Positions 45,879 through 55,400 of a stretch of DNA of 64,000 nucleotides are shown here, one piece after another. Source of the stretch: Flavobacterium tyrosinilyticum (GTDB taxonomy: Bacteria > Bacteroidota > Bacteroidia > Flavobacteriales > Flavobacteriaceae); NCBI RefSeq assembly GCF_023656565.1, contig NZ_JAMOKG010000005.1, positions 88,149-152,148 on the forward strand, read 5' to 3'. How positions within the stretch are numbered: position 1 is the first letter of the stretch; every line of letters starts with the position of its first letter. The notes under the pieces were generated by a model. It saw only the letters and a list, made by a program, of their open reading frames with translations. It did not search any database and was not told the origin of the DNA. Position numbers and translations under genes: made by a program.

Positions 45879-48800
45879 CCATATTGTATCGAGTCTAAAA
45901 TGGGACACCACTTTTGACCAAAAGAAAGAAGGTTACAGACTTCAGGAGCGTTTAAGTGCTTGGAGCAAAATTTCGTTGCCTAGAGAAGTTACCTCTATTT
46001 TTGACGAATTATGCCCACAGGAACAAAATTGGCGAATTGAATCGCTGGAACTTGATCTTGGCTCCTGCGATTATAGCGATCTTGAGTTTGATCTTAGCCG
46101 AAAAATACGAAATCTATTAAGAGAGAAAATAGCCGAATTAATTCTGTATCAAAACAATCAGAAGCAAAACGGAATTGCGGTTTACAATAAAGAAAAATCA
46201 ATTCTAGAAAATCTTTCGGTCTTTTTGCTAGAAGGCTATTTACCATGGAATTATCAAAACAAAGAAGGTTCTGTCAACCAGATTATGGCAGAATTGCTTC
46301 AGAATAATCTCGCTGAGGTTATTGCGATTATTAAAGAAACAGGAATGTCTCACGAGGAAGTGAGAAAACGAATTGCATGGCAGTTTGATGAAAAAAACAT
46401 CACTAAAATAATCGCCGCGCTGGAACCTAACAATAGTAGTTCTATTATTGAATTTAGCGCAACTATGGTTAATATCCAGGTTAAAGAAACGATTATCCAG
46501 ACAAGTACGGCAAGTTTCAAAAAGAATCTATGGTTCTTTATTCTGAACTTTTTGATGCTCGAGCGCGGAACGCTTTTTAATAAACTGGCTTTCATGAAAA
46601 GCAGTATTCTGCAAATGGCAAATCATTACAATATTGCTTACGCCGAACTTATTATTCTAATCGAAAATACGATTGTAAAACTCTCTGATAAAACATCGCA
46701 GAACAACGATTTTATTGCTTGTCTTAAAATACTAACGCAGGAATATGAAACGCAAAAAAGCGAGAATTATAAGTTTGAAACTGCTACAAATTATTGGAGC
46801 CTATTAGAGCAATTATTGAAAAATAAAAGCAATAGAAGATTTAAAGTCGACAAAGACAATTTAAACGAATTGATAATGGTATTGAATAGCGAGAATAAAA
46901 CAAAATTTAATACGCTGCTACAGCCCATTTTTAAAGATGAGAGTTGGCTTGTTTCACTGCTTCCAGATTTAAATGAAATTTCGATAAAAATACTGTATTC
47001 AAAACTGGATACTACTCCATCGCAGCTTCATACAGAATCGATCATTTATCTAAACCAATTAAGCCAGACTTTTAAACTAAAAACAAACCGTAAGGCTTTA
47101 TGGCAAATTGGGATTCTATTTCTCATTCAAAATAAAAATACCGACAATACTGCTTTTCTCCTATTTTGCATTAAAGAATTAAGCAAAAAAAATAATCTTA
47201 GCCATGAGCATTTATTGGCTCTGTTTACCAATGCTAAAATTCCTGCGGCGATAAAAAGCAATAATGCCGCGGTTATTTTTACGAATCTAAATGCTATTTA
47301 TTGCAAAGAAATAAGCCGTAATAATTCTAATTATCCCGCTGTTCATTTCAAAAATCTTGTAGCGAAACTAGAACTCGAATTACAGAAAAACAGTACCAAA
47401 AGTGTCTTTTTTATTGATTTACAAAGATCGCTGACTAGAACTATTTTATTGCATCCTAAAATGGCTTTCGAAGCCATGCTTTCATACGGAAATAAAGAGA
47501 TTCTTAAGAAAATACTCCCATTGGTTTTGAATCGAGAAATGCTTCAATTATTGGTAAAAACAGCCAATTACAAAAAAACAAAACTTGTACAAACGATACA
47601 GGTTGTCTATGAAATTTTAAATGAAAAAGATCAATATGATTTTCCTGAAGAATTAATTACCGATGATTTATTGCTTCTCGGAATGCATGAAATATTGTTT
47701 CATCCAGAGCATAACTCCTCTTTATTTCTGGAAACTATTATTGTGCAGTTATCCAAAAAAGTAACTGAGACGAGACGCGATGATTATTTTCAGTTTATCG
47801 CAAAACTGATTCAGTCCAAACGAATAAAATCTTTTGGAGTGGCTATTAAAAAGACCTTTTTAAACCAGTTAAAAAACACAAAATCAATTGATACCGTTGC
47901 GCTTGCCTTGCTCATTCAAAATACATCAAATCAGGATCAGCAGGAATTAGCGCAATTGTTGAGTGCTAATTTTAATGATGCAGGATTTGTTTTACTCCGA
48001 AAACAAGACAAAAAAGAAAGTGAAAACATATTGCTTTATTTCTTGACAAATGCAGTTGCGCTGAAAAAGAACTGGATTCAGAAAACGGCTTCTGTCCTAA
48101 TTCGAAATGTAAAATCGGTTTCGGAAACTAAAATTAGCGCAGCATTAAATGAACTTTTCTGGAACACGATTTTAAAATATTCTGCTTACAAAGGCAATGA
48201 AATTTTATTTGATAAACTGCTTCAGAAAGAACTCAAATTGTATTTAAAAAAGAATGTGGCGAAGGAAAAAATACAGCTTCAAAACGAAACAAAATCTTTT
48301 GAATATGCTAATTCGGCACCCGATTTTATGCCTTTTTTAGAAAGCAATGGCATTTCTGATTATATACTTTCAAATGAAAATGCAGAATCAATTAGCACAG
48401 ATTTGCTATTTGAAATGGAATATTTAACGGAAAAAGAGAAATACAAATGGATTTCATCAATCTTGATAGAAAGGCAAATTCCGCCTGCTTTCAGCATTTC
48501 TAAAACCATAGAGATTAAAGATATTCTGAACGCCATAATGGTAAAAGAGTCAAAGATTTTCTTTAGAATAATAAAAAAAGAATTTATTCCTGAAACCCAA
48601 ATAGATTGGCTTTGCCGCAATATTAACTTTCATCATTTATACAATGCGGTTAGTCAATTGGATAAAAACAAGGAATTGTCTTTACGGATTTTGGAAAAAT
48701 TCAATCATGTATTGGGCAATGTCAAAATAAAAGGATTGACGGCTAAAGAAATGCAGCATCTCTTATTGCGAAAACTCTTAAAAGCTGTAACCAATGACAA

Positions 48801-49557
48801 TTGGAGACTTATTGCAATTGACAAAATCTGGAACGAATTAATCTGGGAAGTTGTAACCAAAAAAGGAATCTCAAAAAAAAGCTTTTTGGCCGATATGGAA
48901 AAATACATCTATCAATTTCCTCCCGCTTTACAGCTCGGTTTTAAAGAAATTCTAAGAGCAGAAAAGCAAACCTCAACTGTCTTAAAACAAACTGAAATAA
49001 TTTCGAAAATGGAGCATAATAAAACTAAAGAAAACCAAAAAAACAGCCCTAAACAAGGAATTCCTGTTAGAAATGCAGGAATTGTACTCTTAAACGATTA
49101 TATCGCGATGCTGTTTGAACGATTGAATCTAACTTCTGAAAGCAAATTTAGAAGCAACGAACATCAAGTTAGAGCTGTACAATACTTGCAATATCTAATT
49201 ACAGGAATGCAGGAAACAGAAGAGGTTTATTTGCCTCTTAATAAAGTTTTGTGCGGTTTGCCTTTAACCGATACTGTGCCTGATTTTATTGATATCTCTG
49301 ATCAAGAAAAACAATTAATAAACGGTTTGATACAAGCGGCGATTTCGCATTGGCCAGAAATTGGAGATTGTTCCGTAGACGGTTTTCGCGGCAACTGGCT
49401 TGTACGCGATGGAATTCTGGTAGAACTGGAAGATAAATGGGAACTCACAGTAGAGAGAAGAGCTTATGATATATTGATTAACAGATCTCCTTTTGCTTTT
49501 TCGATTATGAAATACCATTGGATGGATAAGCCTTTGCATGTCATTTGGCTTTATTAA
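45862..49557 (+). CDS. contractile injection system tape measure-type protein
   Basis: A 1231-residue, mostly helical protein. The N-terminal (INSHIVSSLKWDTTF, LQERLSAWSKISLPREVTSI) and C-terminal blocks (FRGNWLVRDGILVELEDKWE, then ERRAYDILINRSPFAFSIMK and a Trp-containing end) match the CIS tape-measure family. The length should set particle length; family members vary widely. No transmembrane segments are apparent, in keeping with an extracellular or cytosolically assembled particle. Confidence 0.85.
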   Translation: MEEINSHIVSSLKWDTTFDQKKEGYRLQERLSAWSKISLPREVTSIFDELCPQEQNWRIESLELDLGSCDYSDLEFDLSRKIRNLLREKIAELILYQNNQKQNGIAVYNKEKSILENLSVFLLEGYLPWNYQNKEGSVNQIMAELLQNNLAEVIAIIKETGMSHEEVRKRIAWQFDEKNITKIIAALEPNNSSSIIEFSATMVNIQVKETIIQTSTASFKKNLWFFILNFLMLERGTLFNKLAFMKSSILQMANHYNIAYAELIILIENTIVKLSDKTSQNNDFIACLKILTQEYETQKSENYKFETATNYWSLLEQLLKNKSNRRFKVDKDNLNELIMVLNSENKTKFNTLLQPIFKDESWLVSLLPDLNEISIKILYSKLDTTPSQLHTESIIYLNQLSQTFKLKTNRKALWQIGILFLIQNKNTDNTAFLLFCIKELSKKNNLSHEHLLALFTNAKIPAAIKSNNAAVIFTNLNAIYCKEISRNNSNYPAVHFKNLVAKLELELQKNSTKSVFFIDLQRSLTRTILLHPKMAFEAMLSYGNKEILKKILPLVLNREMLQLLVKTANYKKTKLVQTIQVVYEILNEKDQYDFPEELITDDLLLLGMHEILFHPEHNSSLFLETIIVQLSKKVTETRRDDYFQFIAKLIQSKRIKSFGVAIKKTFLNQLKNTKSIDTVALALLIQNTSNQDQQELAQLLSANFNDAGFVLLRKQDKKESENILLYFLTNAVALKKNWIQKTASVLIRNVKSVSETKISAALNELFWNTILKYSAYKGNEILFDKLLQKELKLYLKKNVAKEKIQLQNETKSFEYANSAPDFMPFLESNGISDYILSNENAESISTDLLFEMEYLTEKEKYKWISSILIERQIPPAFSISKTIEIKDILNAIMVKESKIFFRIIKKEFIPETQIDWLCRNINFHHLYNAVSQLDKNKELSLRILEKFNHVLGNVKIKGLTAKEMQHLLLRKLLKAVTNDNWRLIAIDKIWNELIWEVVTKKGISKKSFLADMEKYIYQFPPALQLGFKEILRAEKQTSTVLKQTEIISKMEHNKTKENQKNSPKQGIPVRNAGIVLLNDYIAMLFERLNLTSESKFRSNEHQVRAVQYLQYLITGMQETEEVYLPLNKVLCGLPLTDTVPDFIDISDQEKQLINGLIQAAISHWPEIGDCSVDGFRGNWLVRDGILVELEDKWELTVERRAYDILINRSPFAFSIMKYHWMDKPLHVIWLY

Positions 49558-49640
49558 AAAAGTATTCTAAAAACCAATTATCCAAATAAGAACCTTGAAT
49601 ACAATATTGAAATATAAATTAATCAACTAAAAGAACTATT

Positions 49641-51581
49641 ATGAACAGTTACAATGAAAATCTGCATTCTAGTGTATTGTCTTCATTAGAAAGTCAGGAA
49701 ATGACCAAAAAACAATTGAGTTCACAATTGAGCACTTCAATGTTTACTCTTTATTATGCTGAAGGAGCTGAGATTGTTGCACAGGAAAAACTCGATGCAA
49801 CAGCAAAATTGTACAAAGAACAGCAACATATAAATAATGTTGTGGTTACGAATAAGAATATGGCAGACAACTTATTACTATCTGCCAATCAGCAAAAAAC
49901 GTATGTAACACAAGCCGTTACCAATATGGCGGTTTGCGCTTCGAATATACAAATTGCTTCAAATTCTATTGTGCGTTTAGCTAGCGATATTGGAAGTATT
50001 TACAGTATTGTAAATGCTGCCGATTATGGAACTCAAATTTATCAGCAAACGCTTGAGGCTTATAATCTGATTAATAAAACGGCTTATATTGCAGAGCTCA
50101 CTTCGCAATATGCTATGGAAGCCACAGCATCTATTTCTGAAATTTCAACTTCTGTTGTAGCAGATGGGGCTAAACTAACTAATTCTTCTGTCAATAATTT
50201 ATTGCAGGTAACCACTTCAGATTTAACGGCAACTACCGCGGTACTAACCGTAGATAACGATACGAGAGCGAAAGCAAGTATTGCCACAAGAGCTGCAGAA
50301 GGAGCCATAAAATGTTGTGAGGTAGAATATAACGCTTCAAAGAAAGCCTATACGTATAACAACGAACAATTTAATCAGGCTTTGATTGTTGAGGTTCCTA
50401 CAACTTTTGATCCTTCAGCAGGCAGTTTTACTGTTTCATTTAATGCTTACAAAAGTCCTTTTTCTCCCGAAGATAGAGATCCTACAACGCAAAATAAAGG
50501 ATTAGCAAATCCAGTTTTAAGCTACAATATCATTTTGGTAAAAGACAGTAAGAAATCATTCTTTAATGCTTCTACGGCAGAAGATTTGGTGGGCAATCAA
50601 GATCAATGCAAAAGTATTCCTGCGACTCAAAAACCAGATGATAAAGGAAAATACAGCACATCTATCGCTTATAAATCTTTGAGAGATGCAGATAATGAAC
50701 CTCTAGTGCTTGGCGAAAATTATGTTGCTTTTCTTTTAATAATGTTTACTGAATCTTACAAGAAAGAAATCAATACGTTTGATGAATATCTATCTGCACC
50801 TTCTGAAATATTTTCGTTAGTCTATACTTTAAAAAGTGCGAAAGATATTGGCACTTCTAGAAAACATTCTGAAGATTTATCTAAAATTACTTTTAATGTT
50901 GAGAAAGAAGAATTAAAAGCAAGTGAAATTGATTACAGATGTTTCTTCTTGCCTTACACCGATACTGATAATCTTTCTACAAATGAGGATTTACAGACTT
51001 TGGAATCCAAAATTGAAACCATGGAGCTAGATGAGGAAATTAAAACTGTCGAGGCTGAGGTTAAAGCGCTTACCGAAGAGATCGAAATCTTAAATAGTTC
51101 TGCTCAAGCAAGTACTGAAGCTGCTAAAAACAGTAAAGATCCAGATCAAGACAAACAGAAAAACAATAGTCTGAAAAGTGCACTGGCTGAAGCTAAAGAG
51201 AAATTACGTATTGCAAAAGGGCAATTGGCAGATTTGAACGCTAAACTTAAAGAAGTTAAAGACAAATCTCCTAAACCAGTTAAAAACACCAACGCCTTTT
51301 TCTTCAATTTAAATTTAGCAGAAAACATTCCGGCAGGAAACTTTACAAGTGCCAAACATAAAACAACTTCAAGTCCAGAATTTGAAGTGCATATTGATGG
51401 CACCACTACAGATAATTTTGGAAATCCGCTAATTGAAGATAAAAATTACATTCCTGTTATTTTGTCTTATTACAAAGGCAGTGAGATTTTAAAAACCAGA
51501 TATAAAAATAGTCTTTCTGATTGGCAAAACACGCCGCCAATACCTTATTCTACAAAACCAAAATCTGAAATCACAAACTAA
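49641..51581 (+). CDS. unrecognised eCIS protein with helical and beta regions, 646 residues
   Basis: Residues 1-250 are Ala/Ser/Thr-rich and helical (Q-rich start, repeated ASNSIV / ATASISEIS segments). Residues 255-440 look like beta-sandwich modules (FDPSAGSFTVSFNAY, PVLSYNIILVKDS). A charged coiled coil follows at about 450-525 (EIKTVEAEVKALTEEIEIL), then another beta module to the end. It occupies the place where Afp/PVC loci carry tail fibre genes, so a surface or host-contact role is possible. The N-terminal helical part resembles the next protein. Confidence 0.6.
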   Translation: MNSYNENLHSSVLSSLESQEMTKKQLSSQLSTSMFTLYYAEGAEIVAQEKLDATAKLYKEQQHINNVVVTNKNMADNLLLSANQQKTYVTQAVTNMAVCASNIQIASNSIVRLASDIGSIYSIVNAADYGTQIYQQTLEAYNLINKTAYIAELTSQYAMEATASISEISTSVVADGAKLTNSSVNNLLQVTTSDLTATTAVLTVDNDTRAKASIATRAAEGAIKCCEVEYNASKKAYTYNNEQFNQALIVEVPTTFDPSAGSFTVSFNAYKSPFSPEDRDPTTQNKGLANPVLSYNIILVKDSKKSFFNASTAEDLVGNQDQCKSIPATQKPDDKGKYSTSIAYKSLRDADNEPLVLGENYVAFLLIMFTESYKKEINTFDEYLSAPSEIFSLVYTLKSAKDIGTSRKHSEDLSKITFNVEKEELKASEIDYRCFFLPYTDTDNLSTNEDLQTLESKIETMELDEEIKTVEAEVKALTEEIEILNSSAQASTEAAKNSKDPDQDKQKNNSLKSALAEAKEKLRIAKGQLADLNAKLKEVKDKSPKPVKNTNAFFFNLNLAENIPAGNFTSAKHKTTSSPEFEVHIDGTTTDNFGNPLIEDKNYIPVILSYYKGSEILKTRYKNSLSDWQNTPPIPYSTKPKSEITN

Positions 51582-51597
51582 TTAACACCTCAACTAT

Positions 51598-52443
51598 ATG
51601 GATACTATATCATTAACTCCGTTAAGACCAAGTTTACAGAAATACGGAATTACAGAAAAGAAAAAAGCCGAATTAGACTTGCTAAAAAATCAAGTAGTTG
51701 ATGCAACAGCAATTGTACAGCAACAACAAACAATTGTAAATTCGCTGAATGAAAAAGCAACCCGATATCAAGGTTATTTATTAGTTTCTGAAAGCAATCG
51801 TACGCATGCATTAAGCAACAAAAACTTGATCGATCAAGTTATTCAAAATGCTTACGACTTAGCTCTCAATTCGAGAGTCGCTTTTTCAAAAACATCCTAT
51901 GCAACAGAAGACTCAACAACAGTTAGCAAAAGCATCAGTGACTTGATTTGCAAATTAATTTATTCTGTTGAAATAATTAATAAACTTTCTATTCTAGTTA
52001 TTCGCAAAAAAGCACTTAATCCGTTAATTTCTGATGATTTAATCGCTAGAATAAACAGCGCGGGTACAGACGCCAATAATGCGGTTGCTCTTACGCTAGT
52101 TGCCTTAAAATCTACATTGGCGGCAGAAGCTTCTGTTCTGGAATCTGAAGCGGCAATTACTTTAGAAAGTAAACAAGCAACAAAATTATATCTGACTTTA
52201 ACAGATGAAAAATCTTTAGACGCACCTTTATCAGTACAGCCTACCGACAAGACTTCTATAAGAGCCTTAATATACAATGCGTATAAAAACGCTCAGATTT
52301 CTTATGATAAAGCCAATACTGCAAATGACGAAACGGGAAGACAATTGAGCATTGCAACTGCCAATTTAAACAAAGCGCAAATCAAACTGCAATCGCTTCA
52401 ATCTAGCTTAGCTGCGGCAACTGCTGCGGCTTATGCATCTTAA
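51598..52443 (+). CDS. unrecognised helical eCIS protein, 281 residues
   Basis: An almost wholly alpha-helical, Ala/Ser/Thr-rich protein with coiled-coil stretches (AELDLLKNQVVDATAIVQQQ, TANLNKAQIKLQSLQSSLAA). The order and composition match the first 250 residues of the preceding protein, so the two are probably paralogous in that module. No signal peptide. It may be a fibre stalk or a lumen/cap component; unresolved. Confidence 0.55.
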   Translation: MDTISLTPLRPSLQKYGITEKKKAELDLLKNQVVDATAIVQQQQTIVNSLNEKATRYQGYLLVSESNRTHALSNKNLIDQVIQNAYDLALNSRVAFSKTSYATEDSTTVSKSISDLICKLIYSVEIINKLSILVIRKKALNPLISDDLIARINSAGTDANNAVALTLVALKSTLAAEASVLESEAAITLESKQATKLYLTLTDEKSLDAPLSVQPTDKTSIRALIYNAYKNAQISYDKANTANDETGRQLSIATANLNKAQIKLQSLQSSLAAATAAAYAS

Positions 52444-52510
52444 GATCAATTAAATTGTCCGCTGTTTGCTTATGGCATTCAGTGGACTTTAATCAATAAT
52501 TTTTAAGGTT

Positions 52511-53434
52511 ATGGATCATACTAATAAGAATTTTTACAGGCATTTTTATCTCAAAACTGGAGGATTTCTGCCTACCAAACCGTTAAATAAAAGTCTTTTT
52601 CCAGGCGATTATTTTCAGATTAAAAACGGCGAAATTATTCTTCTTGGAAATATTTATCGCAATGGTATCATATCGCGTCACGATGCTGATATAAGCGGAG
52701 TAATTGCCTTAAATGATGCCAATTGGAATTTTAGTGATGGAATTTCAAAACCTTATTCAGGACGATCACACGCACATGGTTCTATTGAAGGCAATTTTGA
52801 ATTTAGCAAACAAATATTGGCTTTTGCTAATAAAGGAAGCTTCATTTTTAAAGCCGATGAGCCTGAATCTGTAAAAATTAATAATTGGAATGAAATCCAG
52901 CAGCAATTAATTATAAAGCTAACACAAACCTTATATTCATTTAGGGAACTTTATGTTATAACAGAAAGTGCAACTGCAAAAAACACAACTCTAGCCATAG
53001 CTGGCGAAGCAAATGCCGAACTAGAACTGGCTTGTGAGGCCGAAAATTTTGGATTGTCTGATATTTTCGGACATCCAAACACCAAAACAATTCAGTCGAA
53101 AGATATCGAATATTACCACCGAGAAACCAAAAGAAAACCTGCTTATTTCAAAGCTAAAAAATTAGTCGTTCAAGACGAAAAATTGGCTTATTTCATCACT
53201 GATTTTATCTCCAAAGAGAATAATACAAGCGAATGGGCAAATTCTTTTTTTGATTCAAATTTTCATAATGATGCTGATTATAACACGCAAATGATTATGC
53301 AAAATGCTCAAGGTTTTTATTTGGATATGCTACAATGCAATGAGTTAAATCCTAATACGGCTTTGCTTTATTTTAAATGGGCTGACGCAAATCTGGACGA
53401 TGTAGAAAAATTATTTGGAGCTTATGGAAACTAA
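52511..53434 (+). CDS. unrecognised eCIS protein, 307 residues
   Basis: Globular, mixed alpha/beta. It has no signal peptide or membrane helix. Distinct segments are GGFLPTKPLNKSLFPGDYFQ, SGRSHAHGSIEGNFEFSK and YVITESATAKNTTLAIAGEA. I do not recognise the fold. Its 3' end overlaps the ATPase gene by 11 bp with the ATG start chosen for the latter, so it is firmly in the operon. It could be an assembly factor working with the ATPase. Confidence 0.55.
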   Translation: MDHTNKNFYRHFYLKTGGFLPTKPLNKSLFPGDYFQIKNGEIILLGNIYRNGIISRHDADISGVIALNDANWNFSDGISKPYSGRSHAHGSIEGNFEFSKQILAFANKGSFIFKADEPESVKINNWNEIQQQLIIKLTQTLYSFRELYVITESATAKNTTLAIAGEANAELELACEAENFGLSDIFGHPNTKTIQSKDIEYYHRETKRKPAYFKAKKLVVQDEKLAYFITDFISKENNTSEWANSFFDSNFHNDADYNTQMIMQNAQGFYLDMLQCNELNPNTALLYFKWADANLDDVEKLFGAYGN

Positions 53435-54791
53435 TCCCAATATAGTCTCTTTGTACAATGAAATGGATTGGTTGCAAAAGGTAATCGATCAGGTTATTTG
53501 CAGTTATCTGCTTCAGGAAGGCCATGAAAACCGCTGGCAGGATATTCCGCTACCAGAAACTGATGAAGAAACTGAAAATAGCGCTTATTACAAAAAAATA
53601 GCAGAATGGGATTTGAGTCTTTACGAACGACTTTGTCTTGCCCTAATTCTCGCTCCTCAGATTAAACCCGAAGTTCTGGATATTTTCTTTAGTAAAAATT
53701 CGATGTACGATCGCGGATTTACTGAATTTGGCGGAGTTATCAATAAAAATCATAGCGGTTTTTTGCCTACGGGCCAAACCCTATCTTTTTTAATTACCGC
53801 TGTAAATCCTGAATTAAGAATAGAAGTGCTTCAAATTCTGAATACTACAAATATACTTTCGAAAGAACAGGTTTTGGTTTTAGAAAATAGCGAATCTAAT
53901 GTTCCTATTTTGAATCACGTACTATCGATTAACGAACGTTGGCTGAACTTTTTTATAACTGGCATTTTGCCTAAATTGGAACATAGCGTTTCGTTTCCTG
54001 CACAACAAATTTCGACCAAATTAAACTGGGACGATTTGGTTCTGGAAGAGCATGTCATGAATCAAGTTATGGAGATTAACGCTTGGCTAAATCATGGTGA
54101 AACTCTTATGACAGAATGGGGTTTGGAGAATAAAATAAAACCTGGATATCGAACCCTTTTTTATGGACCTCCAGGCACTGGTAAAACGCTTACTGCAACT
54201 TTACTTGGAAAAAGCACCAATCGAGAAGTTTTTAGGGTTGATCTTTCTATGATTGTTTCTAAATATATTGGTGAAACCGAAAAAAATCTGTCCAAAATAT
54301 TTGATGTTGCACAGCACAAAGACTGGATTTTATTTTTTGACGAAGCCGATGCGCTTTTTGGAAAAAGAACAAATGCTTCTTCTTCAAACGATCGGCACGC
54401 CAATCAGCAAACAGGATATTTACTGCAAAGAATTGAAGATTTTCCAGGAGTGGTTATTCTAGCATCCAATTTAAAAGAAAACATGGATGAAGCTTTCTCC
54501 AGAAGATTTCAGTCCATGATTCATTTTACGATGCCAACCGCAGAGGAAAGGATTCTTTTATGGGAAAAAGCATTTTCAGGAAAATGCAAACTAAGTCCAG
54601 ATATTGATATAGAAAGCATTGCCGAAGAGTATGAACTTGCTGGTGGAGCAATTATTAATGTGTTGCGATTTTGTGCTCTGGTTGCCATTCAGAAAAATGA
54701 AACAGTTGTTAGTCAGCACGATTTATTGGAAGGGATTAGACGTGAATTTAAAAAAGAGAACAAAACACTTGTAGTTACTCAAATGAATTGA
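53424..54791 (+). CDS. AAA+ ATPase (Afp15/Pvc15-like)
   Basis: A 455-residue AAA+ protein. I start at the ATG at 53424 rather than an upstream in-frame TTG. Walker A is FYGPPGTGKTLTATLLG and Walker B is WILFFDEADALFGKR; sensor 1 and an arginine-finger region follow (VVILASNLKENMDEAFSRRF). The N-terminal 200 residues are the system-specific domain. In PVC-type particles this ATPase is needed for cargo loading or assembly. It directly precedes the cargo genes, which suits that role. Confidence 0.93.
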   Translation: METNPNIVSLYNEMDWLQKVIDQVICSYLLQEGHENRWQDIPLPETDEETENSAYYKKIAEWDLSLYERLCLALILAPQIKPEVLDIFFSKNSMYDRGFTEFGGVINKNHSGFLPTGQTLSFLITAVNPELRIEVLQILNTTNILSKEQVLVLENSESNVPILNHVLSINERWLNFFITGILPKLEHSVSFPAQQISTKLNWDDLVLEEHVMNQVMEINAWLNHGETLMTEWGLENKIKPGYRTLFYGPPGTGKTLTATLLGKSTNREVFRVDLSMIVSKYIGETEKNLSKIFDVAQHKDWILFFDEADALFGKRTNASSSNDRHANQQTGYLLQRIEDFPGVVILASNLKENMDEAFSRRFQSMIHFTMPTAEERILLWEKAFSGKCKLSPDIDIESIAEEYELAGGAIINVLRFCALVAIQKNETVVSQHDLLEGIRREFKKENKTLVVTQMN

Positions 54792-54795
54792 CGTG

Positions 54796-55353
54796 ATGAA
54801 AAAGAATGAAAACATAAAAAAAGTTGCCATTGCTGCGCCTCAATTACACCGTCATAAAGTGAAACTAAAAATTAGGAACTGGAAAAAACATTTTGATTTG
54901 AATTATGTGAATACCATAGTTGCATTGGCTTTGAATGATTTCGACGACAAGATTTTCTTTTACATTAACGGATATCTTATTACAAGCCAAAATCTTTATT
55001 TGGTTGTACAAACTACCGAAAAAAGTGTAGAAGAAATGGTTACTAAAATTGAAAATCAGATCGTTAACTTATTAAAAATGAATCCTCAAAAACTAAAAGA
55101 AAACCGTGGTGAGGTTTCTATTATAGCTGATGACGAAAATCTTTTCTACGCCGCAAGAAAGCCTCTATTTAAAATTTATCCTTTAGAAAATGATCATCTG
55201 ATAAAACTAATCACCGGACAAAAAGTGACGCTACCCTATTTTGATCGAGATTTAGAAAATTTAAAAAATAGGATTCACAATCATCCTTTTTGTTCGGCGA
55301 TTAATTATTTGGGCGGTGTTGGCCCTGTTGAAGTTACGCCTTTTCGAAGTTAA
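54796..55353 (+). CDS. eCIS-locus protein with possible dead Y1-transposase-like fold
   Basis: About 185 residues from the ATG at 54796 (a GTG lies 3 bp upstream). A central segment, FYINGYLITSQNLYLVVQTT, aligns by eye with the Y1/REP transposase core (aYvLMxNHxHLlvxT). The metal-binding His-x-His would be replaced by Asn-Leu-Tyr, and a helix with spaced hydrophobics follows (EEMVTKIENQIVNLL). If homologous, it is catalytically dead and perhaps co-opted. It could also be a chaperone or adaptor for cargo, given its place between ATPase and cargo genes. Confidence 0.5.
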   Translation: MKKNENIKKVAIAAPQLHRHKVKLKIRNWKKHFDLNYVNTIVALALNDFDDKIFFYINGYLITSQNLYLVVQTTEKSVEEMVTKIENQIVNLLKMNPQKLKENRGEVSIIADDENLFYAARKPLFKIYPLENDHLIKLITGQKVTLPYFDRDLENLKNRIHNHPFCSAINYLGGVGPVEVTPFRS

Positions 55354-55400
55354 CTGGATTACTAATAAATAGGGTTTTATATAATTGTTAAAGAAAAAAA

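Noticed and set aside
52511..53434. Pore-forming (gasdermin-like) reading of the 307-residue protein
   Set aside because: Only a vague similarity in hydrophobic pattern; no diagnostic motif could be pointed to.
31732..54791. Prophage or type VI secretion system instead of eCIS
   Set aside because: No capsid, portal, terminase, integrase or lysis genes, and no TssJ/L/M/B/C-type genes. DUF4255, DUF5908, the CIS tape measure and an AAA+ ATPase point to eCIS.
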